Position numbers and translations under genes: made by a program. From the NCBI RefSeq assembly GCF_003626635.1, contig NZ_RAZT01000015.1:1-64000 (forward strand): a stretch of 64,000 bases of DNA. Reading direction: 5' to 3'. Below, piece by piece: positions 24,325-34,267 of this stretch; position 1 is the first letter of the stretch; every line of letters begins with the position of its first letter. The stretch comes from Micromonospora musae (lineage in GTDB: Bacteria; Actinomycetota; Actinomycetes; Mycobacteriales; Micromonosporaceae). The notes below the pieces were generated by a model. It ran no database searches, was not told the origin of the DNA, and was given only the letters and a program-made list of their open reading frames with translations.

Positions 24325-25944
24325 CTACAGGTCGAGCAGGGACCGAAGGTGGCGCGGCGGTGGGCTGCCGTGGCCGAGCATCGCGTCGTGCCAGTCCCGC
24401 AGCGGCACACCCTCCGGCCGGGCCGCGGCGATCTCGGCGACCTCGGTGTAGCCCACGAAGTACGTGGAGAGCTGGGTGGAGGTCAGCAGGGCCCGCCGCC
24501 ACTTTCCGGCCGCCTCGCCCTCCTCCTGGAACCCCCGCTCGGTCATCAGCGCCATCGCCTCCGCCTCGGACAGCTCCTCGCAGTGCACCAGCTGGTCCAG
24601 CAGCGCGTTGATGGTCATCCGCAGCTGCATCTTGAGCTGCTGCAACCGCACCGGCACGCCACCGAAGCCGAGCCCGGTCATCACCTCCTCGGCGTAGACC
24701 GCCCACCCCTCGATGAAGGGGCCGGACTCGGCGAGCGCCCGCACCCGGGTTCCACCGGCGTACCGGCGGGCGTGCGCGAGCTGGAGGAAGTGCCCCGGCA
24801 TCGCCTCGTGCACCGTCAGGTTGCGGATCATGTGGTTGTTGTACTCGCGGTAGAACGACTCGACCCGCTGCGCGGACCAGCTCGCCGGGGTCGGCGCGAG
24901 GCAGTAGAAGGTGGGGACGTCGGCGACCTCCAGCGGCCCGGGCGCGTCGCAGTAGGCGACCGCCACGCCCCGCGCGAACTCCGGCATCTCCTGGATCACG
25001 CACCGGTCGTCCACCAGCGTGACCAGGTCGTGGGCGCGGACGAAGTCGGTCGCCTCGTCGAGGGTGTTCGAGGCGAGCTCCACGATGGTCGCGTCGTCCG
25101 GATGCTCGGCCGCGAGCAGACCCAGCGCCCGGCGTACGGTCTCGTCGTCGGCGGGACCACCGACCAGCTCGACCGCCGCCTCCCGGATCTGCTCGGTGAT
25201 CCGGTCCAGGTTGGCCCAGGCCCGCTTCAGGATCTCCGGGGCACCGAGCTCGGTGTCGAGGGTGTGCCAGAGCCGCGCCTCCCAGCGGCGCCGGCCCAGC
25301 CGCGGATCACGTCCCGGGCCGGCGTCGGCGGCGAGTCCGGTGCGCAGCCAGGCGACGAACTCCTCCACGGCCGCGATCGCCGCGGTGGCGGCCGGCTCCA
25401 CCCGGTCGTACAGCTCCGGGGCCTGGGCGAGCAGCGCCGGCACCTCGTCGCGGATCAGCGCCGCCGTGCCGGTGAACTGACCGACTGCGGTCTCCGCGTG
25501 GATCCGCGGCATGTCACGCAGCGTCCCCCGGGCGATCGCCAGGGTGTCCGGTACGGCGGCGAGCCGCCCGGCGAGCTGCGTCAGCCGCACGTCCGCCGGG
25601 GCGTACGGGCGGGCCACGATCGCGTGCAGCAGCGGACCCGGGTTGTGCCGGAGCGGGTCCCACTCGTACGCCCGGATCTCGGTCAGCTCGAAGAGTTCCC
25701 GGTCGACGAGGGCGCTGAGCAGGGCGTGGTCGACCCGCTCCTCGTCCTCCAGCGCGTCCCCGTCGATCTCGGAGAGCGCGTTGGCGGCGTCGGTGAGCAT
25801 GGCCCGGTCGGCCGTGCGCCCATCGGGCGAGAAGTCGGGCAGCTGGTCGTCGAAGCGGTGGTCACCGGCGGACGAGGCCAGATCGGGTCGGCTCTCCAGC
25901 AGCGCCTCGACGATCCGCTCGGCCAGCGGGGCAAACGATTCCAC
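24325..25944 (-). CDS. DUF885 family metallopeptidase-like protein
   Basis: This 539-aa, mostly helical protein contains the zinc-binding motif HEAMPGHF (about residue 380) and downstream EGWAVYAEEVM, which supplies a further metal ligand, as in DUF885/M32-like carboxypeptidase relatives. No signal peptide is visible, so it is probably cytoplasmic. Substrates of this family are mostly uncharacterised. The GTG at 25944 is backed by TAGGGT 6 nt upstream. A GATCAAGAGG-type palindrome lies upstream of its promoter. Confidence 0.88.
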   Translation of the reverse strand: MESFAPLAERIVEALLESRPDLASSAGDHRFDDQLPDFSPDGRTADRAMLTDAANALSEIDGDALEDEERVDHALLSALVDRELFELTEIRAYEWDPLRHNPGPLLHAIVARPYAPADVRLTQLAGRLAAVPDTLAIARGTLRDMPRIHAETAVGQFTGTAALIRDEVPALLAQAPELYDRVEPAATAAIAAVEEFVAWLRTGLAADAGPGRDPRLGRRRWEARLWHTLDTELGAPEILKRAWANLDRITEQIREAAVELVGGPADDETVRRALGLLAAEHPDDATIVELASNTLDEATDFVRAHDLVTLVDDRCVIQEMPEFARGVAVAYCDAPGPLEVADVPTFYCLAPTPASWSAQRVESFYREYNNHMIRNLTVHEAMPGHFLQLAHARRYAGGTRVRALAESGPFIEGWAVYAEEVMTGLGFGGVPVRLQQLKMQLRMTINALLDQLVHCEELSEAEAMALMTERGFQEEGEAAGKWRRALLTSTQLSTYFVGYTEVAEIAAARPEGVPLRDWHDAMLGHGSPPPRHLRSLLDL

Positions 25945-25950
25945 CCGCCG

Positions 25951-25956
25951 ACCCTA
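25951..25956 (-). promoter_or_regulatory. -10 box TAGGGT, leaderless DUF885 gene
   Basis: TAGGGT on the minus strand ends 6 nt before the GTG at 25944, with no ribosome-binding site. Confidence 0.55.
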
Positions 25957-26006
25957 CCGACTCGGCCCGCACTCCCCCCGAACCCCCGCCCGGCCCCAGC
26001 CGCGGT

Positions 26007-26060
26007 GATCAAGAGGTTTGCGTCACCGGGGTGGCCGTTTCTGACGCGAACCTCTTGATC
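26007..26060. repeat. Dispersed palindrome, GATCAAGAGG type
   Basis: The 19-bp arms (26007-26025 and 26042-26060) differ at one position (T/C, still a G-U pair in RNA) around a 16-nt loop. The right arm overlaps the last bases of the mazG stop codon (26059-26061). It probably acts as a terminator for mazG and belongs, loosely, with the GATCATGA palindromes elsewhere in the window. Confidence 0.85.
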
Positions 26061-27057
26061 AACTTGGCTGGGTGGGGGGTTCGGGGGTGGGGGGTTCGGC
26101 GGCGCGGATGGCTTCGGCGTAGGAGAGGGCGGCGCGGCGGAGAGCCGCTTCCGGGTCGAGACCGGCCTCGCGGGCGGCGGCGACAGTGGCCAGCAGACCG
26201 GCACCCAGCCGCGCCTCCGCGTCCACCTGCCCCTGCGCGAGCGGCGGCGGCACGGCCAACCCGAACCGCTCGGCGCGCTCCAGGATCTTCGCGGCCAGGG
26301 CGAGCGCCGGCTGGCTGAGGGCGACCCCGTCCAGCACGGAACCGTTCGGCTTCTCGGCCCGCTTGATCCGGTCCCAGTTGGCGGTGATCTCCTCCAGGGT
26401 CTCCGCCTCGACACCGGCGAAGACGTGCGGATTGCGCCGGATCATCTTCTCGACGAGGCCGCCCGCCACGTCGTCCACGTTCCACCGCTCGCCCTCGGGC
26501 AGCTCCTCGGCGAGCCGGGCGTGCAGCACCACCTGGAGCAGCACGTCGCCCAGCTCCTCCCGGAGGGCGTCGGTGTCACCGGCGCTGATCGCGTCGTACG
26601 CCTCGTAGGACTCCTCCAGCAGGAACCGGGACAGGCTCTCGTGCGTCTGCGCCCGCTTCCACGGATCACCACCGGGAGAGGCCAGCCGGTCCATCACGGC
26701 GACCGCGTCGAGCAGCCGGGCGCCGGGCGGGTCCCACGAGCCGTACATCAGCTCCAGCTCCGCCAGGCCGGGCTCCCGGGCCAGCCGCAGCCCCAGCTCC
26801 CGCGCGAGCGCCTCGTCACCGCTCGGCCCGGCCAACCAGACCACGGTGCCGTGCTCGCGGACCGCGTCGAGCAACGCCTGCGTCGCCGGGCCGTCGACCA
26901 CCGTGACCCGACCGCCGACGGCACGGATCGCCACCGTCGACTCGCTCTCCGCGCCGGTCAGCACCGGAGCGGAGCGTACGACGTCCCACGCGGCCGCGCT
27001 CAGCAGCCCGGCCGGCAGCCGGGGCGAGGTGACCAGCAGGACGATCCGGGCCGACAT
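26059..27057 (-). CDS. mazG: Nucleoside triphosphate pyrophosphohydrolase MazG
   Basis: This 332-aa enzyme hydrolyses (d)NTPs to NMP and PPi and cleans aberrant nucleotides. The N-terminal 115 residues are a divergent domain (ARIVLLVTSPRLPAG), as in mycobacterial MazG. The MazG core starts at GGDPWKRAQTHESLSRFL; the metal-binding Glu/Asp set is in LEESYEAYDAI and LREELGDVLLQVVLHA. The order mfd - lipoprotein - mazG matches the mycobacterial neighbourhood in gene content. Only 2 bp separate it from the upstream lipoprotein gene. Confidence 0.95.
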   Translation of the reverse strand: MSARIVLLVTSPRLPAGLLSAAAWDVVRSAPVLTGAESESTVAIRAVGGRVTVVDGPATQALLDAVREHGTVVWLAGPSGDEALARELGLRLAREPGLAELELMYGSWDPPGARLLDAVAVMDRLASPGGDPWKRAQTHESLSRFLLEESYEAYDAISAGDTDALREELGDVLLQVVLHARLAEELPEGERWNVDDVAGGLVEKMIRRNPHVFAGVEAETLEEITANWDRIKRAEKPNGSVLDGVALSQPALALAAKILERAERFGLAVPPPLAQGQVDAEARLGAGLLATVAAAREAGLDPEAALRRAALSYAEAIRAAEPPTPEPPTQPS

Positions 27058-27059
27058 GC

Positions 27060-27878
27060 TCAGTTGCGCACCGGCTCGGTCACTCCGGCCGGGTCGTTCG
27101 GGTCGACCGGCTCGGCCGGCTCGCTCGACTGGGGCGGCTCCGGGGTGGAGATGTCGGTCACCGGGCCATCCTCGTCGACGTACGGCAACGCGTACACGAT
27201 GGGGCCCTGCGGGCCGCTCACGAAGGACGGCACGCCGAGGGAGCGGAACCGCGGGTTGACCGACACGTCAGCCCGCTCGGCCTCCTCCTGGAGGGCGACG
27301 CTGACCGCCGTCGCGCTGCGCACGAAACCGCCGTCGCCGAAGGCCTGGCGGACCTCCGCCACCGAGAGCCCGCTGTCGATCGCGCCGGTCTCGGCGATGG
27401 CGTGGTAGACGGCCATCACGGAGTCGTCGCTGAGTTCGGCCGGCGGGAGCTGCTGGTTCAGCGCCTCGAGGATGTCGATCCACTCGCTCCACAGCCGGGT
27501 GTACTCGGTCGTGGCCGGCACCCGCAGCACGCTCTCCAGCTGCGTCGCGCTGACGTTGTCCGCGACCTGCAGGTTCTTCTCGGCCACGACGCGCTTGCCC
27601 AGCTCGAGGCTGACCAGCAGGTTCAGCACGTCCTGCCGGGTCACCGTGGACCGCAGCTGCTCGGGCGACGGGCTCACCCCGGTGCGGCCGAGCTCCTGGC
27701 GCACGGCCTCACCGAAATCCGCCTGGACGTCGTCGTAGATCGCGTCGACCCGCTCGGTCGACCAGGTGGCGTCACCGACGTACGCGGCGACGTCGGGCGC
27801 GGACCGGCCGCAGGCGGCGAGGGAGAGCACAGCGAGGGCCGCGACGCTGGCGGCGGCGATGAGTCGGCGAGCACGCAT
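27060..27878 (-). CDS. SurA-like N-terminal domain lipoprotein
   Basis: This 272-aa lipoprotein has signal MRARRLIAAASVAALAVL with the lipobox LSLAAC. The mature region resembles the chaperone-type N-terminal domain of SurA/PrsA proteins (VGDATWSTERVDAIYDDVQ, then DVLNLLVSLELGKRVVAEK) without an obvious prolyl isomerase domain. The C-terminal tail is Pro/Glu-rich. It may assist folding of exported proteins. The ATG at 27878 is chosen to put the signal peptide first. Confidence 0.82.
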   Translation of the reverse strand: MRARRLIAAASVAALAVLSLAACGRSAPDVAAYVGDATWSTERVDAIYDDVQADFGEAVRQELGRTGVSPSPEQLRSTVTRQDVLNLLVSLELGKRVVAEKNLQVADNVSATQLESVLRVPATTEYTRLWSEWIDILEALNQQLPPAELSDDSVMAVYHAIAETGAIDSGLSVAEVRQAFGDGGFVRSATAVSVALQEEAERADVSVNPRFRSLGVPSFVSGPQGPIVYALPYVDEDGPVTDISTPEPPQSSEPAEPVDPNDPAGVTEPVRN

Positions 27879-27945
27879 GAAGGTCACTCTCTCACGCCGA
27901 CCATCCACCTGTGACGCCCCCCACCCGGCCCGGCCCCACCACCCG

Positions 27946-28002
27946 CGATCATGAAGTTGTTGCGCGTGGTGGCGGTGTGTCGCAGCAACAACTTCATGAT
28001 CG
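27946..28002. repeat. Dispersed palindrome, GATCATGAAGTTG type
   Basis: A perfect 18-bp stem is formed by 27946-27963 and 27985-28002, with the core arm GATCATGAAGTTGTTGC. The 21-nt loop contains GTGTGTCGC. It lies 27 bp downstream of the mfd stop and upstream of the SurA-like gene, so it could end mfd transcription. Confidence 0.9.
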
Positions 28003-28028
28003 ACGCGGAGGGGCGGAGGGGCGGAGGG

Positions 28029-31670
<3,642 letters not shown>

Positions 31671-32018
31671 CTGCGATCACTTCCAGAGGAGTCGACGCGT
31701 GTGGTGCGCTCGGGGCACACGACAGAGACCCCGCGTCCAGCCGGACGGGGGGTGCACGACCACCAGCCTATCTCCGCCGACCGACGGTGGCCCCGTTCCG
31801 CCCCGCCCGTCACCTGCCCACCCGTCTGCGACCCCGCCGGCCGACGGCGCACCGCCGGGTCGATCCAGCAAGATCCGCGCAACTTCCCCGAAGTGGTGGT
31901 CTCCGGGCCAGCGGAGGCCGCTACTTCCCCGCAGCTGCGGCCTCCCCGGAGTCGCGCGGATCCTCGAGGACGGGTGGGGATCTTGACCGGGCGCGGGGCG
32001 CCGTGGTCGGGTTTCGGG
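31671..32018. other. 348-bp divergent intergenic region
   Basis: There is no convincing gene between mfd and the cyclase-family gene. It should hold both promoters; TTGACC at 31983-31988 is a possible -35 for the cyclase gene, but no good -10 follows. The main content is the nested inverted repeat at 31872-31962. Confidence 0.6.
31872..31962. repeat. Nested inverted repeat upstream of cyclase gene
   Basis: The outer arms GATCCGCGC (31872-31880) and GCGCGGATC (31954-31962) enclose TCCGG/CCGGA (31902-31906 with 31946-31950) and a 9-bp hairpin GGAGGCCGC/GCGGCCTCC (31913-31921 with 31937-31945). The symmetry is clear. Whether it is a cruciform, a dispersed repeat or an RNA leader is unknown. Confidence 0.6.
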
Positions 32019-32930
32019 ATGAGCGAGCAGTGGCGGGCGCAGTTCGACGCCGAGGTGAGCTTCGCCAACGGCGGCGGGCTGCGTACGGAGGGCTTCCGGC
32101 TGGACCTCCCCGGCCGGAAGATCAGCGACGCCGACCTGGCGGCGCTCCTGGTCCGCCACCTCGGCCTGCTGATGGTGGCCGAGGTACGGATCAGCAACGT
32201 GACGATCATCCAGGAGCCGCACAAGGGCGGCCGGGGCGTGGCCGGCGCGGCGCCCGGCGGCCGCCGGCTCGTCGAGTTGAGTCACGTCATCCACGACGGG
32301 CTGGTCACCCTGCCTGGCTGGCCGGCGCCCCGGGTGAGCGAGTGGCTGACCCGGGAGGCGTCCCGGGCGAACTACGCCCCGGGCACCGAGTTCCAGGTCG
32401 GCCGGATCGACATGATCGCCAACACCGGCACGTACCTGGACACCCCGGCGCACCGCTTCCCCGACGGGGCCGACCTGACCGGGGTGCCGCTGGACCGCCT
32501 CGCCGACCTGCCCGGGATCGTGGTCCGGGTGCCGCCCGGCGCCCGGGCGCTGGACCGGCTGATGCTCGCCCCGTACGACGTGGCCGGCAGGGCGGTGCTG
32601 CTGCACACCGGCTGGGCCGCCCACTTCGGCACCCCGCGGTACGGCGCGCCCGAGGCGCCCCACCTGACCGGGGAGGCCGCACGGGCCCTCGCCGAGGCGG
32701 GAGCCGCGCTGGTCGGCATCGACTCGATCAACATCGACGACATGAGCCCGGCGGCGAACGGCGAGCGCCCGGCGCACACCGCCCTGCTCGCCGCCGGCAT
32801 CCCGATCGTGGAGCACCTGACCGGCCTCGACGCGTTGCCGCCGGACGGTTTCCGGTTCACCGCCGCCCCGCCCCGGGTCGCCGGCATGGGCACCTTCCCG
32901 GTCCGCGCGTTCGCGGTGGTCGACGCCTGA
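32019..32930 (+). CDS. Cyclase-family (kynurenine formamidase-like) protein
   Basis: This 303-aa protein has two parts. Residues 1-72 form a small extra domain (AQFDAEVSFANGGGLRTEGF ... VRISNVTIIQE). Residues 80-303 are a cyclase-fold hydrolase beginning RLVELSHVIHDGLVTLPGWP. The family metal motif HxGTHxD appears as NTGTYLDTPAHRF, so the first and second His are Asn and Tyr; the Asp and last His remain. A variant subfamily or altered metal use is likely. It converges with the S66 peptidase gene. The start ATG has only weak ribosome-binding sequence. Confidence 0.82.
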   Translation: MSEQWRAQFDAEVSFANGGGLRTEGFRLDLPGRKISDADLAALLVRHLGLLMVAEVRISNVTIIQEPHKGGRGVAGAAPGGRRLVELSHVIHDGLVTLPGWPAPRVSEWLTREASRANYAPGTEFQVGRIDMIANTGTYLDTPAHRFPDGADLTGVPLDRLADLPGIVVRVPPGARALDRLMLAPYDVAGRAVLLHTGWAAHFGTPRYGAPEAPHLTGEAARALAEAGAALVGIDSINIDDMSPAANGERPAHTALLAAGIPIVEHLTGLDALPPDGFRFTAAPPRVAGMGTFPVRAFAVVDA

Positions 32931-32948
32931 CACCCGGCGCGACGACCG

Positions 32949-32994
32949 CCCGGAGGTCGCCGCCTCGGGCGAGGCGGAGCCGGCGACCTCCGGG
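32949..32994. terminator. Bidirectional terminator
   Basis: A perfect 14-bp stem (32949-32962 with 32981-32994) contains a smaller CCTC/GAGG hairpin in its loop, in the gap between convergent genes. Confidence 0.8.
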
Positions 32995-33020
32995 AGGCTG
33001 CGGGGATCCCGGCCGGGGGC

Positions 33021-34061
33021 TCAGTAGCGCACGCTGATCCGGCGTTCGATGGCGTCGATCCGCATCTCGCCGCCGTACGGGATGATCAACTGCGGGTCGG
33101 TGTGACCGAGGTCGACGTCGAAGACCACCACGGCGTCCGGGTGGTACGCGGCCAGCGCCTTCGTGACCGCCGCCCGCTGCGCCTCGCCCCAGGCGATCCG
33201 CTGCTCCAGCGTGTGCGGCTTGTCGAACTCCCACGCCTTCGGCCGGCCGACCACGATGGCGGGGAACCCGGCGAGCAGGCCGCGCTCGCCCATGTTCCGC
33301 ACGATCCGGAAGACCTCGGTGTCGGGCGGCAGCTCCTCGGAGGTCTCGAGGATCAACACCGAGCCGGCCAGCTCGGCGGCCGAGGGGACCCGATCGGCGG
33401 CCAGCAACCAGTGCAGGATCTCCAGGTTCCCACCCCACGTCGGCCCCTGCACCACCCGCTCCGGGCCCTGCCAGCGCCAGCCCTCGCCGGGGAACATCAC
33501 CGGCTCCTCGGCCAGCGCCGCCGGGTCACGCCAGTCGCGCGGCTCGTCGCCCCACTCCCGCGCGGGCGTCAGCTCGTACCAGCCGGAGGTGAAGAGGGCG
33601 GCGCGCAGCGAGTCGAAGGTCAGCCGGTGCGGCGCGCCGGCACGGCCGAGGTGCACCAGCACCGACCCACCGTGGTACGCGACCAACCCGAGCCGGTGCA
33701 GGTGGTTGAGGACGTTGGTGTTGTCGGAGTACCCGAAGTACGGCTTCGGGTTGGCCTGCAGCACCGCGTCGTCCAGGTGCGGGGTGACGGTGATCAGGTC
33801 GTCGCCGCCGACGGTCGCCAGCACGGCGGTGATCGACGGATCGGCGAACGCGGCGGTGAGGTCCCGGGCCCGGTCCCGGGGGTCGGCACCCATCACCCGG
33901 GTGGTCGGGTACTCGACGGGCTCCAGGCCGAACTCCTCCCGCAGGCGCCGCAGCCCCAGCTCGTACACGTGGGGGAAGATCGCCGGGAGCCCGGCGGAGG
34001 GCGAGACGACGGCGACGCGGTCGCCCGGTTTCGGTTTCGGCGGATAACGCAACGGCGGCAT
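33021..34061 (-). CDS. S66 family carboxypeptidase (LD-carboxypeptidase/MccF-like)
   Basis: This 346-aa serine peptidase has the nucleophile Ser in YFGYSDNTNVL (about residue 112), the Glu in TWGGNLEIL and the His in DLGHTDPQ, forming the Ser-Glu-His triad of the family. Members cleave murein tetrapeptides (LdcA) or inactivate microcin C-type compounds (MccF); the sequence KPKPGDRVAVVSPSAG is typical of the MccF-like branch. Cytoplasmic by absence of a signal peptide. The ATG has TAGCGT 6 nt upstream. Confidence 0.9.
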   Translation of the reverse strand: MPPLRYPPKPKPGDRVAVVSPSAGLPAIFPHVYELGLRRLREEFGLEPVEYPTTRVMGADPRDRARDLTAAFADPSITAVLATVGGDDLITVTPHLDDAVLQANPKPYFGYSDNTNVLNHLHRLGLVAYHGGSVLVHLGRAGAPHRLTFDSLRAALFTSGWYELTPAREWGDEPRDWRDPAALAEEPVMFPGEGWRWQGPERVVQGPTWGGNLEILHWLLAADRVPSAAELAGSVLILETSEELPPDTEVFRIVRNMGERGLLAGFPAIVVGRPKAWEFDKPHTLEQRIAWGEAQRAAVTKALAAYHPDAVVVFDVDLGHTDPQLIIPYGGEMRIDAIERRISVRY

Positions 34062-34067
34062 GATCGA

Positions 34068-34073
34068 ACGCTA
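34068..34073 (-). promoter_or_regulatory. -10 box TAGCGT, leaderless S66 gene
   Basis: TAGCGT on the minus strand ends 6 nt before the ATG at 34061. Confidence 0.55.
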
Positions 34074-34211
34074 GTCGGCTCGACAATCCCTTTTCCACGG
34101 GTGGAGAGCGTCCGAGCCTCACCTACGACCGGCCCGCGACGATGGCAAGAGCCCCCGGCTATGAAAAAAGCGATAGCCAGGGTCCCCTCCTTACATCCAC
34201 GTCCACGCGGA

Positions 34212-34241
34212 TACGATCCAGTAAGTCGGACAGCGCTGTCC
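34212..34241 (+). promoter_or_regulatory. ppc promoter -10 and palindrome
   Basis: TACGAT (34212-34217) is a good -10. About 11 nt downstream is the perfect 14-bp palindrome GGACAGCGCTGTCC (34228-34241), at the presumed transcript start, before AAGGAG and the GTG at 34268. It suits a repressor site. A second inverted repeat GGCTAT/ATAGCC lies at 34157-34178. Confidence 0.5.
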
Positions 34242-34267
34242 TTCGTACGCCACGTAAGGAGCGCCCC

